From Kiloniellaceae bacterium (GTDB lineage: Bacteria; Pseudomonadota; Alphaproteobacteria; Kiloniellales; Kiloniellaceae): a DNA stretch of 36,467 nt. The stretch lies in the NCBI GenBank assembly GCA_009377535.1, contig WHTV01000037.1, forward strand, positions 1-36,467, read 5' to 3'. The position numbers and the translations under genes are program-made. The notes beneath the pieces are model-generated. The model worked only from the letters and a program-made list of their open reading frames with translations, searched no databases and was not told the DNA's origin. This document shows positions 21,889 to 30,498 of the stretch, in pieces (the stretch's first letter is position 1; each line of letters starts with the position of its first letter).

Positions 21889-23826
21889 ATGCTTGACACC
21901 GCCTGGCTGCTCCGGGTCGAGGGTTCCCGCCGCACGTTGACGGGGCCCTACGCGCTCGCCTTTAACCTCACCGCCGCCGGTTTTGCCGTCTTCTATCTCT
22001 ACACCGCGGGATTCGGGCTGGTATCGACGCAAAGCCACCGTGGCTTCTACATCATGCTGACCTCGGTACTGGTGTTCCTCCTCTATCCGGCGCGCAAGGG
22101 CGCGCCCGACAACCGGCCGAGCATTGTCGACCTGCTGCTCATCGCGGCGACCGTGATCTCCATCGGCTACTGGATCGACCAATACGTCAGCTACGCGATG
22201 TTCCGCGTCTCCTCGCCGAACCAAGCCGACCTCATCATGGGAGGGGTCGCCATCCTCTTGATGCTGGAGACCAGCCGGCGCGTCCTGGGACCGGTGATCC
22301 CGCTGATCGCCATTGTCTTCCTGCTGCAGCTCTACTTCGGCAGCTATCTGCCTGGCAAACTGTCGCACCCCGGCATGTCGGTCGAGCGCATCCTCGAGTT
22401 TACCTACTCCAGCCAGGCAGCCTTGTTCGGCGTGGTGACCTCCACTTTCGCCACCTTCGTCTTCCCGTTCATGATCTTCGGCGCTTTCCTCGAGCGCTCG
22501 GGCGCTGGCGGCTTCTTCATGAGTCTCGGCACCGCAGTCGCCGGGCGCTGGCGCGGCGGTCCGGCCAAGGTCGCAGTCATGACCTCGGCCCTGTTCGGCT
22601 CGATCTCCGGCTCCTCGGTCGCCAATGTGGTGACCACCGGCTCCTTCACCATCCCGCTCATGAAGCGCACCGGCTTTCGGCCGCACGACGCCGGCGCCAT
22701 CGAGGCCATCGCCTCGACCGGCGGGCAGTTCATGCCGCCGGTGATGGGCGCGGGCGTATTCATTCTGGCGACGCTGACCGAGACAAGCTACCTCACCATC
22801 GCCCTCGTGAACGTGATTCCGGCCTGCGTGTTCTTCCTCTTCCTCTTGTCGATGGTCGACCTCGAGGCGGTGCGCCTTGGCTTGAAGGGCCTGCCGGCGG
22901 AGGATATCCCGACCGTGCGCCGCGTACTGGCCGAGGGTTGGCATTTCATTCTGCCGCTCGTCGTCGTCCTTGGGCTGCTGTTCGCCGGCTACTCACCGAA
23001 CCTCTGCGCCTTCTGGGGCACGGTCGCCGCTGCCGTGCTGTCGTGGCGCCACAATGCGACCCGCATGGGCCCCACCGCGGTGGCGCAGGCGCTCATCGCC
23101 GGCGCCCAGAGCAACACCTCGGCAGGCGCGGCCATCGGCAGCCTCGGCGTCATCATCGGTGGCATCTTTCTTGCCGGCCTCGGCCTCAAGTTCTCCGCCG
23201 TGATCATCGACTTCGCGCAGGCCGAGCTGTTCGTCGCGCTCTGCCTGGTGACGCTGGTCTCCATCATCATCGGCATGGGCTCCTCGACCACCGGCTCCTA
23301 CATCATCCTCTCGGTGGTGGCGGCGCCGGCGTTGATCCAACTCGGTGTGCCGACGATTGCCGCGCATCTCGCGGTGTTCTATGCCGCCTGTCTCTCCAAT
23401 ATTACGCCGCCGGTCTGCGTCTCGGCCTTTGCGGCCGCGGCCATCGCCGGGGCGCCGCCCATGCGCACCGGCTTCGCGGCGCTGAAGTACGGCGCCACGC
23501 TGGTGCTGATGCCCTTCAGCTTCGCCTACGTACCGGAGTTGCTGCTCCAGGGGACTTGGCTGGAGATCGTCTACACCACGGGGCTCTACGCCGCTGGCTG
23601 CGTACTGCTGGCGGTCGCCATCCAGGGCACGCTGCCGTTCGGCCGGCGCCACGCGCGCCTGCCGCAGCGCCTGCTGTTCGGCCTCGGCGGCGCGGCCTTC
23701 ATGTTCCCGGCGACCATCTGGATCGACCTCGCCGGCTTGGCGGCCACCCTGCTGGCGCTGGCGCTGTTGCGCTTTGCGCCGACGCTGGCCGAGCGCGCGG
23801 AACCGCCGCTCGACGCAGGTCAATGA
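21889..23826 (+). CDS. TRAP transporter fused permease (DctQM-like, TAXI type)
   Basis: The 645-residue protein fuses the small four-helix DctQ-like part (about residues 20-170) with the large DctM-like part (about 180-590), the normal partner of TAXI binding proteins. Landmarks include FGSISGSSVANVVTTGSFTIPLMK near 240-265, IEAIASTGGQFMPPVMGAGVF near 268-290 and MGSSTTGSYIILSVVAAPAL near 463-482. Extra hydrophobic segments at the C-terminus (about 590-635) are seen in many TAXI permeases. The ATG at 21889 has a weak upstream site. It converges, with 20 bases between, on the hydrolase gene; an 8-bp inverted repeat GCGCCGGC/GCCGGCGC (23830-23864) straddles the junction. Confidence 0.93.
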   Translation: MLDTAWLLRVEGSRRTLTGPYALAFNLTAAGFAVFYLYTAGFGLVSTQSHRGFYIMLTSVLVFLLYPARKGAPDNRPSIVDLLLIAATVISIGYWIDQYVSYAMFRVSSPNQADLIMGGVAILLMLETSRRVLGPVIPLIAIVFLLQLYFGSYLPGKLSHPGMSVERILEFTYSSQAALFGVVTSTFATFVFPFMIFGAFLERSGAGGFFMSLGTAVAGRWRGGPAKVAVMTSALFGSISGSSVANVVTTGSFTIPLMKRTGFRPHDAGAIEAIASTGGQFMPPVMGAGVFILATLTETSYLTIALVNVIPACVFFLFLLSMVDLEAVRLGLKGLPAEDIPTVRRVLAEGWHFILPLVVVLGLLFAGYSPNLCAFWGTVAAAVLSWRHNATRMGPTAVAQALIAGAQSNTSAGAAIGSLGVIIGGIFLAGLGLKFSAVIIDFAQAELFVALCLVTLVSIIIGMGSSTTGSYIILSVVAAPALIQLGVPTIAAHLAVFYAACLSNITPPVCVSAFAAAAIAGAPPMRTGFAALKYGATLVLMPFSFAYVPELLLQGTWLEIVYTTGLYAAGCVLLAVAIQGTLPFGRRHARLPQRLLFGLGGAAFMFPATIWIDLAGLAATLLALALLRFAPTLAERAEPPLDAGQ

Positions 23827-23846
23827 GAGGCGCCGGCGGTGCGTCG

Positions 23847-24968
23847 TCAGCGCGCTGCCGGCGCGCGGCGCGCCAGCACGGCCTGGATCGCGTCGACCAG
23901 CTGCAGCTGGCCGCCCCAGCCGACGCCTTCGGGGGTGATGTGCGAGAAGCCGTCGATGAGGAAGAGCGCGCTGCCCGGCACCGCGCGGGCGAGCGCCATG
24001 CTCTCGCTGTAGGGGATCAACGGATCCTGCTTGCCATGCACCAGGATGAGGCGCCCCGCCAGGGCTGAGAGGTCGTGCCGGCTGAGCGAGAGGCGCGCCA
24101 TCTGCTGCTGCACGGCCTCGGGCAGGGCGGCGACGAGCGAGGGTACTCGCGCCGGGTCGCGGTTGGCGATGAGGTTCAGCAGGGCGAGGCCCTCGGGGCC
24201 GAGCTCGTGACCTAGCGCCGCGATGTCGGGCGCGCAGCCCTCGAAGCAGCGCTTGCCGAGCGCCTGCAGCCGGCGGCGGTCGGCGTCGTCTTCGAGCACC
24301 GCCGCGTTGGTGGCGAGGAAGATCCACTTCGCCGAGTCGAGCGGTCGGCCGCTCTCCCAGCGGCGGCTGCCGGGCAGGCGGAAGCGGCCGGTGGTGGCGT
24401 AGGTCACCACCGCGGCGCTGTCGTAGTAGCCGCCGACGCCGACCAGGAAGTCGAGAGGCGCTTCCTCCGCCACCTCGAGCGCGGCCAGCGCGGCGAGGCC
24501 GACGGCATAGGAGATCGCGACGGCGCCGGTGGCGCGGCCCGCCGCCTCCGGCCGCGACGCTTTGAGGTGGCGCAGCGCGTCGGCGATGGTCTCGGCATCC
24601 TCCAGGCGCACCCGCTGCGCGCGCGAGCCCGGCACCTCCGGCACCATCACCAGGAAGCGCGTCCGCGCCAGCGAGCGGGCCAGCTCCACCACGCGCGGAT
24701 CGTCCTTGCCCTCCGGCGTGAAGCCCGGCACCAGCACCAGCGCGCCGCCGATCGGCTGGCGCGGGTGATAGAAGTCGGCGACGTTCCAGCGCGCGCCCAC
24801 CGCGTAGCGTTCGGTCGTGCGTTGCGGCTCCGGCGTTTCTTCCTTCAGCGCGGAGGGGCCGCCGGCGGCATCGATGTCCTCCAGCAGGCGCGTAGCTTCC
24901 CAGCTCTCGGCGGTGACGCAGCCAGCCAGCAGCAGGGTGAGCGCGAGGGTTCGAGCTTTCTTGATCAT
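23847..24968 (-). CDS. Lipoprotein alpha/beta-hydrolase
   Basis: The 373-residue protein has a lipoprotein signal with lipobox LLAGC (Cys17). An alpha/beta-hydrolase fold follows, with GALVLVPGFTPEG near 75-88 (oxyanion region), probable nucleophile S153 (VAISYAVG), acid D315 (LVHGKQDPLIPY) and H343 (DGFSHITPEG). The nucleophile elbow is A-I-S-Y-A instead of the usual G-x-S-x-G, which some families tolerate. It is expected at the outer face of the inner membrane or in the outer membrane. The substrate is unknown. It is not obviously part of an operon: it converges with the TRAP permease gene and diverges from the alcohol dehydrogenase gene. Confidence 0.8.
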   Translation of the reverse strand: MIKKARTLALTLLLAGCVTAESWEATRLLEDIDAAGGPSALKEETPEPQRTTERYAVGARWNVADFYHPRQPIGGALVLVPGFTPEGKDDPRVVELARSLARTRFLVMVPEVPGSRAQRVRLEDAETIADALRHLKASRPEAAGRATGAVAISYAVGLAALAALEVAEEAPLDFLVGVGGYYDSAAVVTYATTGRFRLPGSRRWESGRPLDSAKWIFLATNAAVLEDDADRRRLQALGKRCFEGCAPDIAALGHELGPEGLALLNLIANRDPARVPSLVAALPEAVQQQMARLSLSRHDLSALAGRLILVHGKQDPLIPYSESMALARAVPGSALFLIDGFSHITPEGVGWGGQLQLVDAIQAVLARRAPAAR

Positions 24969-25095
24969 CGGGGTGGAATCACGCCAGAGGGACCGCGCCC
25001 TGTCGAGTCCTCTTGCCGCCAGACGATGCGGCGCCTTCCTCTTTCATGCTAGAAAGGAAATGGATCAGGAACCGTGATAGACGGGGAGGCAAGCG

Positions 25096-26220
25096 ATGAA
25101 GACGAAGGCAGCAGTTCTGCACGAAATCGGCCGGCCGCGGCCCTTTGCAGAGAGTCGTCCGCTGTTGGTCGAGACGCTGGAGATCGACCCGCCCGGCGAG
25201 GGCGAGGTGCTGGTGCGCGTCGGTGCCGCCGGGCTCTGCCATTCCGACCTTTCGGTGGTGAACGGCGACCGGCCGCGCCCGGTGCCGATGGCGCTCGGCC
25301 ACGAGGCGGCCGGCGAGGTGGTCGAGGTCGGCCGCGGCGTCACTGACCTGCAGCCCGGCGATCACGTGGTGATGATCTTCGTGCCGAGCTGCGGCCACTG
25401 CCTGCCCTGCACGGAGGGGCGGCCGGCGCTCTGCGAGCCGGGTGCCCAGGCCAACGGCGCCGGCACCCTGCTGTCGGGCGCGCGGCGCCTGCGGCTGGAG
25501 GGGCGGGAAGTGCATCACCACATGGGCGTCTCCGCGTTCGCGCAGTACGCGGTCTGCGCGCGTCCCTCGCTGGTGAAGATCGACAACGACCTGCCGTTGG
25601 AGGAGGCGGCCCTCTTCGGCTGCGCCGTGCTGACGGGCGTCGGCGCCGTGGTGAACACCGCCCGAATCTCCCCCGGTAGCAGCGTCGCCGTGGTCGGCCT
25701 CGGCGGCGTCGGCCTCAATGCGCTGCTCGGCGCGCGCCTGGCCGGTGCCGCGCGCATCGTCGCCGTCGACATCCTCGACGACAAGCTGGCGCTGGCCCGC
25801 GAGCTCGGTGCCACAGATACCTTCAACGCCGGCGATGCCGATGCCGTCGCACAGATCCGCGAGGCGACCAAGGGCGGCGTCGATTACGCCTTCGAGATGG
25901 CCGGCTCGGTGAAGGCGATGGACCTCTGCTACCGGGTCACGCGGCGCGGCGGCACCACGGTGACCGCCGGCCTCTCCCACCCCGACCACCGCTTCGAGAT
26001 GCAGCACGTCAGCCTGGTGGCCGAAGAGCGCACGGTGAAGGGCAGCTACATCGGCAGCTGCGTACCGCTGCGCGACCTGCCGCGCTACATCGCCCTCTAT
26101 CGGCAGGGGCGCCTGCCGGTCGATCGCCTGATGAGCGAGCGGCTGACGCTCGACCAGATCAACGAGGGCTTCGACCGCCTGGCCGACGGCCACACGGTGC
26201 GCCAGATCATCACGCCCTAG
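25096..26220 (+). CDS. Zinc-dependent alcohol dehydrogenase (MDR family)
   Basis: The 374-residue medium-chain dehydrogenase has catalytic-zinc ligands C48 (GLCHSD), H69-E70 (LGHEAAGEV) and C176 (FGCAVLTG). Structural-zinc ligands are C99, C102, C105 and C113 (SCGHCLPCTEGRPALC), and the NAD-binding GLGGVG is at 201-206. The layout is that of class III-like/aryl or long-chain alcohol dehydrogenases; formaldehyde dehydrogenase is less likely because several specific residues are not evident. The ATG follows a GGGGAGG site. It stands alone between a divergent hydrolase gene and a convergent NMT1-like gene, so the substrate is open. Confidence 0.9.
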   Translation: MKTKAAVLHEIGRPRPFAESRPLLVETLEIDPPGEGEVLVRVGAAGLCHSDLSVVNGDRPRPVPMALGHEAAGEVVEVGRGVTDLQPGDHVVMIFVPSCGHCLPCTEGRPALCEPGAQANGAGTLLSGARRLRLEGREVHHHMGVSAFAQYAVCARPSLVKIDNDLPLEEAALFGCAVLTGVGAVVNTARISPGSSVAVVGLGGVGLNALLGARLAGAARIVAVDILDDKLALARELGATDTFNAGDADAVAQIREATKGGVDYAFEMAGSVKAMDLCYRVTRRGGTTVTAGLSHPDHRFEMQHVSLVAEERTVKGSYIGSCVPLRDLPRYIALYRQGRLPVDRLMSERLTLDQINEGFDRLADGHTVRQIITP

Positions 26221-26229
26221 CGTCCCCGC

Positions 26230-27120
26230 TCAGTCGGCAGCCGGCGGCGCGGCGCAGACCTGGTCGTAGCGATAGCGTTCGTTCAGCAGGCCGTTGTACT
26301 CGAAGACGTCCAGAGTCGCTTCGAAGGCCGGCCGCGTGATCTCGACGTGGGGCGTCCAGCAGCCGAGCTGCTGGTAGGTCGAGATGCAGTCGGCCAGCAC
26401 CTGCTCGTCGATCGCCGGGAAGTAGGGCTTCTCCGCCTTGGCGATCTCGGCGGCCGAAGTCTCGTTCATATAGGTACGGGTCTTGCGATAGGCGCGGATG
26501 AAGGCCCTTGCCATGTCGGTCTCCAGCCAGTCGCGGGTGGCCGCGAGGCTCGAAAAGCCGCAAGGGCCGATCTGCCGGCCGACCTGGGCGACGATCTGCC
26601 CGACGCCATCGGCTTGCAGTTGCTGCGGAAAGGGCCCCTGCTGCTGGACGTAGAGCCCTTGGCCGTCGCGGAAGGCCCGGTCGATCTCGGCAGCGCCGCC
26701 TGGGGTGATCGGCTTGATCTTCTCAAAATCTATGCCGGCCTTGTGGCAGGCGTAGCGGAACATGGCGCGCGGCTGGCCGCCCTTGAACATGACGACCTCG
26801 GCGCCTTCCAGCTTGTCCCAGGTGAAGTCATGATCGGCCTCTCGCGCGGTCAGGAAGAACCCGTCCATCTCATTGACCTGCGCGAAGTGGACCGCGCTCG
26901 GGGTCTTGCCTTCGTTCAGCGGTGTGAAGGCCTGGCTGAGCGCCGACTGGACGACATGAGCCGAACCATCCTCCAGGGCCGCGATGGCGGAGACGCCCGG
27001 CGCCGCGACCGACCAGTCCGGATCGAGGCCCTCCGCGCGCAGGAAGCCGCCCGACATCGTCGAGATGAGCGGCGAGTAGAAGGCCGAAAACAGAGTGAAC
27101 TGAAGGGAGATCTTTTCCAA
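26230..27120 (-). CDS. NMT1/THI5-like substrate-binding-fold protein without signal peptide
   Basis: The 296-residue protein has the periplasmic-binding-protein-like fold of the NMT1/THI5/SsuA group: FTLFSAFYSPLISTMSGGFLRAEGLDP at the N-terminus, ALEDGSAHVVQSALSQAF near 46-65 and GAEVVMFKGGQPRAMFRYACHKAGIDFEKIK near 105-137. It begins directly at the fold (MEKISLQFTLFSAF) with no Sec or Tat signal, and no ABC permease or ATPase gene is adjacent. It may therefore be cytoplasmic, for example an enzyme or sensor, rather than a transporter subunit. THI5-type pyrimidine synthesis is possible, but I do not see the yeast Cys-rich CCCFC motif. Only 9 bases separate its stop from the convergent dehydrogenase stop. 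Confidence 0.75.
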   Translation of the reverse strand: MEKISLQFTLFSAFYSPLISTMSGGFLRAEGLDPDWSVAAPGVSAIAALEDGSAHVVQSALSQAFTPLNEGKTPSAVHFAQVNEMDGFFLTAREADHDFTWDKLEGAEVVMFKGGQPRAMFRYACHKAGIDFEKIKPITPGGAAEIDRAFRDGQGLYVQQQGPFPQQLQADGVGQIVAQVGRQIGPCGFSSLAATRDWLETDMARAFIRAYRKTRTYMNETSAAEIAKAEKPYFPAIDEQVLADCISTYQQLGCWTPHVEITRPAFEATLDVFEYNGLLNERYRYDQVCAAPPAAD

Positions 27121-27293
27121 GGCGCTGCGCCTCTGCTGTCCGGCGATGCCGTCGATGGGGCGATCTCCAGGTTAGCCGTGCCCGGCAGCCGGACTCAAGC
27201 GAGTTGCGCATTTCGGCTGGCAGCCTGGCCCAGGCTCCCCATATCAACAGAGGTCGAGGGCCCGGCGAAAACATCCGGAGTCTACACTGCGCC

Positions 27294-27986
27294 ATGCGCC
27301 CACTCGTTGTCCTGCTGAGCCTTGCGCTGCTGATCGCCGCCGGCGGTTATGCTTTCCTGCACTACGCGCCCGACCGCTACAATCCCTTGGCGCCGCTCTC
27401 CATCGCTGAGCCGCCGACCTTTGTTACCGAGTGGAAGCTGCGCGCCCTGAAGGGCAATCCGGCAGCCTGCTTCGCCGCGCTCGATGCTGCCGGCATCGGC
27501 TACCGGCTCATTCCAGACCGGGAAACCGGGGAAAGTTGCGGCTTCGCGGACGCCGCGCGCCTGCAGAGATCGACGGTTCCCTGGGGCACGACCGGCGTGG
27601 CGATGACCTGTCCGATGATCGCCGCCCTGGCGGTCTGGGAGCGTCACGACCTGCAGCCAGCCGCCGTAAGCCTGCTGGGCTCGCGGGTCGCCCGGGTGAC
27701 CCACTACGGCAGCTATGCCTGCAGGAACGTCAACAATGCGACGTCCGGGCGGCGCAGCCAGCATGCCCGCGCCAACGCACTGGATGTCGCCGGCTTCGTG
27801 CTGGCCGACGGCCGCGAAGTCTCCGTGCTGAGGGACTGGGATGGGGGTGATGCCGAAGGCCGTTTTCTGAAGCAGGTGCATGAAGCCGCCTGCGGACGCT
27901 TCGCCTCAGCTCTCGGACCCGACTACAACGCCGCCCATGCCAGCCACTTCCATCTTGAAATGGGTCTATTCGGCATCTGCCGCTAG
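27294..27986 (+). CDS. Extensin-like C-terminal domain protein (M15-type fold)
   Basis: The 230-residue protein has an N-terminal hydrophobic helix (about residues 4-22), a signal anchor, followed by the Extensin_C domain common in alphaproteobacteria. The domain carries S155-x-H157 to D164 (SQHARANALD) and HASHFHLEMG (H220), the zinc-ligand pattern of M15/VanY-like peptidases. Six cysteines (59, 82, 106, 143, 200, 229) suggest disulfides and periplasmic location. It may trim or bind peptidoglycan. The ATG at 27294 is chosen because the hydrophobic helix starts there; an in-frame upstream start at 27204 would add 30 unlikely residues. Confidence 0.85.
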   Translation: MRPLVVLLSLALLIAAGGYAFLHYAPDRYNPLAPLSIAEPPTFVTEWKLRALKGNPAACFAALDAAGIGYRLIPDRETGESCGFADAARLQRSTVPWGTTGVAMTCPMIAALAVWERHDLQPAAVSLLGSRVARVTHYGSYACRNVNNATSGRRSQHARANALDVAGFVLADGREVSVLRDWDGGDAEGRFLKQVHEAACGRFASALGPDYNAAHASHFHLEMGLFGICR

Positions 27987-28017
27987 CCGCTGGCTGCTAC
28001 TAGCCGCTGGCCGCTAG
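27983..28017. repeat. Short direct repeats between convergent genes
   Basis: CTAGCCGCTGGC occurs at 27983-27994 and 28000-28011, a 17-base period, followed by a partial third copy ending CGCTAG. It fills the 27-base gap between the convergent extensin-like and binding-protein genes and touches both stop codons. Possibly slippage-derived; weak pairing between CTAG and GCTAG ends could also form a small hairpin. Confidence 0.4.
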
Positions 28018-28742
28018 TTGTAGCGGGCGATGATCTCCGCCTGGGTGCCGTCGGCGATGATTGCCGCCAGGGCCTTCTGCATGCGGGCGACGATGCCGTC
28101 CGGTGTCTGCGGCGAGCAGGCGATGGAAAAGATCTGCTCGTAGAGCACGCCGACCTCTTCCACCGGCACGCCTTGATCCTGGAGCCGGCGGAGAAAGGAC
28201 TCGGAGACTGCCATCAGATCGACGCGGCCGCTCAACAGCTTCTTCAGGGTGAGGTCCAGGTCGCGGGCCAGGTCGATCTCAGTGAAGCCGGCGTTGCGCA
28301 GCAACTCCACTGTATAGTCGCCGGTCTGCGTGCCGGTGCGATAGGCCGTCGCGGCGGCGATGTCGCCCGGATTTACGCCGGAGCCTGCGGCGCGGACCAG
28401 CAGAGTGCGCTCGACCAGCAGCGGCTCGACCCACTTGAAGTGCTTGTCGCGGTCCAGGGTGTGCGCCGTGGTGAAGACGCAGGTCATCGGCTTCTCGCGC
28501 GCCAGCCCGATCGCTCGGGACCAGGGCAGCAGTTCCAGGTCGAAGGCGATGCCGCTGCGCTGCATGATCTCCTTCACCTGATCGGCGCCGAGGCCCCTGA
28601 TCTCGCCCTCGTCGTCGAAATTGAAGGGTGCATACTGCTCCGTCGTCAGGTGCAGCGCCTCGGCGGCAGTTGCCGGGCGAACGGCAAGCATGACGAGGAC
28701 GGCGATGGTCGCGGCCGCGAGGGCATCAGCGATCCGAAGCAT
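28014..28742 (-). CDS. Family 3 (amino-acid type) extracellular solute-binding protein, orphan
   Basis: The 242-residue protein has a Sec signal peptide (hydrophobic to about residue 24, cleavage near ATAA-EA at 27). The SBP_bac_3 pattern follows: LTTEQYAPFNFDDEGEIRGLGADQVKEIMQRSGI, LPWSRAIGLAREKPMTCVFTTAHT, and a C-terminal lobe with YRTGTQTGDYTVELLRNAGF and DLTLKKLLSGRVDLMAV. No ABC permease or ATPase genes adjoin it. It is divergent from a membrane histidine kinase, so it may be the ligand-binding partner of that sensor rather than a transport component. It belongs to the subgroup often seen alone in proteobacteria. Confidence 0.87.
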   Translation of the reverse strand: MLRIADALAAATIAVLVMLAVRPATAAEALHLTTEQYAPFNFDDEGEIRGLGADQVKEIMQRSGIAFDLELLPWSRAIGLAREKPMTCVFTTAHTLDRDKHFKWVEPLLVERTLLVRAAGSGVNPGDIAAATAYRTGTQTGDYTVELLRNAGFTEIDLARDLDLTLKKLLSGRVDLMAVSESFLRRLQDQGVPVEEVGVLYEQIFSIACSPQTPDGIVARMQKALAAIIADGTQAEIIARYN

Positions 28743-28986
28743 CCTGGACCTCCGTCGGTTTCAAAAATGTGGCGCGACTGTGCCGCCGCTGCGGTCAATG
28801 ATCGCGAGCCCTATAGCAAATACAGCTAGGAAACCCTGCGATTACTTATGAATACGTCAAACTGCGTAAAGAATAGTTTAAGGAGAGGGCGCTATCTTAT
28901 TTTGGTTCAGACGGTCGCAGGCAGGAACTGATCGCCGGCGTTCGTCCGCGCCCTGAACGATGTCATGCACTGGAAGAATGACCTGA
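28743..28986. promoter_or_regulatory. Divergent intergenic region, AT-richer
   Basis: This 244-base gap between the orphan binding-protein gene and the histidine kinase gene is the longest non-coding stretch in the window. About 28800-28905 is clearly AT-rich compared with its surroundings, which suits divergent promoters. I could not identify a confident -35/-10 pair or strong palindrome, and I see no gene in it. Confidence 0.35.
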
Positions 28987-30489
28987 ATGCGCGCAAAGCA
29001 CAGGAGGTTTACCGGCATTTCGATCCGGAACCGCATTGTCCTGACAGTGCTGGCAACTGTTGTGGTGGTCTCGATGATCAGTACGGCGCTGTCCGGCCAG
29101 GATCATGCCGCACGCCTCATGACCGACTTGAAGGCGGAATCGCAGGTGCTCACCAGCGTGTTCGGCGACAGCTTGTCCGATCCGCTGTGGGACTACGACT
29201 ACGAGATGGTGCAGCACCGCTTGGAACGCCTTGCGGACACCGGCTCGATCGTCGGCGCGCGGGTGCTCGATACCCAGGGCCAGAAGCTGGCGGAGGTGCT
29301 GGTCGGCGGCTTCGATCCGGCAGAGGCGGGAAACCGGCTGGTCTTCGAGCGCGGGATCACAGGCGAGACCGGTGAGGCCGTCGGCACACTGCTGCTTTGG
29401 ATCTCGACAGCAGCCGTCTCCACCGAGGTCTGGAAGGCCGTGCGCGACGACGCTGCCACGGCGGCAATCCTTGCGGTGATTACTGCGGTGGTGGTCTTCG
29501 TCGGCGTCAATCTGATCACCAATCCGCTGGCGCGGGTGACCGCCGCGATGATCCGCATCGGCGAAGGCGACCTGAACACCGTGGTACCCTCCGGCAGCCG
29601 CAACGATGAGGTCAGCCGCATGGCCGCTGCCCTGGAAAGGCTCCGGATCAACGGCCTTAGAGTCGAGCAGGCCGAGCGCGGCCTCAGGCGCGCCAACGCC
29701 TATCTGGAGCAGCGCGTCTCCGAGCGTACCGCGGAACTGGAGAAGGCCCGCCTGCAGGCCGAGGAGGCCAACCGTGCCAAGACCGAGTTCCTTGCCAACA
29801 TGAGCCACGACCTGCGCACGCCGCTGAACGCCATCCTCGGGTTCAGCGAAATCATGCGGGCACGTGCCTACGGCCAGCTCGGCGACCCGCGCTATGAGGA
29901 GTACGTCGAGGACATTCACCACAGCGGGTCGCTGCTGATCTCGCTGATCAACGACCTGCTCGACATCTCGAAGGTCGAGGCCGGCAAGTACGAGCTGGTC
30001 GAGGAGAACGTCGACATCGAGGAGCTGATCCGGAGCTGTCTGCGGCAGGTCGCGACGGCAGCGGCGAGCGTTGATCAGCACCTGACCGTCGACATCGCCG
30101 CACCGGCGCCGGTCCTGCTGGCCGACAAGCGGGTGCTGGTCCAGATACTCAACAACCTGCTGTCCAATGCGATCAAATTCACGCCCGAAGGCGGCCGCAT
30201 CGTGGTGAAGGCCTGGAGCGATGCTGAGGCGCGCGTTCTACTGTCCGTCGCGGACAACGGCATCGGCATGACCGACGAAGGGGTCGCCAAGGCCCTGCGA
30301 CCCTTTGAACAGGCGCACAACGCCCGCGCCCGCGAGCACAAGGGTACCGGCCTGGGCCTGCACCTCTGCGACAATTTCATGCGGCTGTTCGGCGGCGTGA
30401 TGGAGATCGAGAGCCGGGCCGGCGAGGGTACTGTCGTGACGGTGATCTTCCCACCGGAGCGCGCGGTCTCCTCCCGCCGCAGTGCCTGA
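28987..30489 (+). CDS. Membrane sensor histidine kinase (HAMP-HisKA-HATPase)
   Basis: The 500-residue protein has TM1 (about residues 14-36), a periplasmic sensor domain of roughly 105 residues (GARVLDTQGQKLAEVLVGG is PAS/Cache-like), TM2 (about 157-176), HAMP (about 177-230), a coiled coil (230-265), HisKA with phospho-acceptor H274 (MSHDLRTPLNAILGFSEIM), and a HATPase with N394 (NLLSNAIKF), DNGIG (423-427) and GTGLGL (453-458). It is autophosphorylating; no response regulator gene or receiver domain is present in the window. The PleC/CckA-like HisKA region is common in alphaproteobacteria. It is divergent from an orphan binding protein that could present its ligand. Confidence 0.92.
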   Translation: MRAKHRRFTGISIRNRIVLTVLATVVVVSMISTALSGQDHAARLMTDLKAESQVLTSVFGDSLSDPLWDYDYEMVQHRLERLADTGSIVGARVLDTQGQKLAEVLVGGFDPAEAGNRLVFERGITGETGEAVGTLLLWISTAAVSTEVWKAVRDDAATAAILAVITAVVVFVGVNLITNPLARVTAAMIRIGEGDLNTVVPSGSRNDEVSRMAAALERLRINGLRVEQAERGLRRANAYLEQRVSERTAELEKARLQAEEANRAKTEFLANMSHDLRTPLNAILGFSEIMRARAYGQLGDPRYEEYVEDIHHSGSLLISLINDLLDISKVEAGKYELVEENVDIEELIRSCLRQVATAAASVDQHLTVDIAAPAPVLLADKRVLVQILNNLLSNAIKFTPEGGRIVVKAWSDAEARVLLSVADNGIGMTDEGVAKALRPFEQAHNARAREHKGTGLGLHLCDNFMRLFGGVMEIESRAGEGTVVTVIFPPERAVSSRRSA

Positions 30490-30498
30490 ACGACGCCT

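Noticed and set aside
23830..23864. 8-bp inverted repeat GCGCCGGC/GCCGGCGC as a bidirectional terminator
   Set aside because: The 19-base loop, lack of T-runs and overlap with the hydrolase C-terminus make it no better than expected in such GC-rich DNA; mentioned only in the permease entry.
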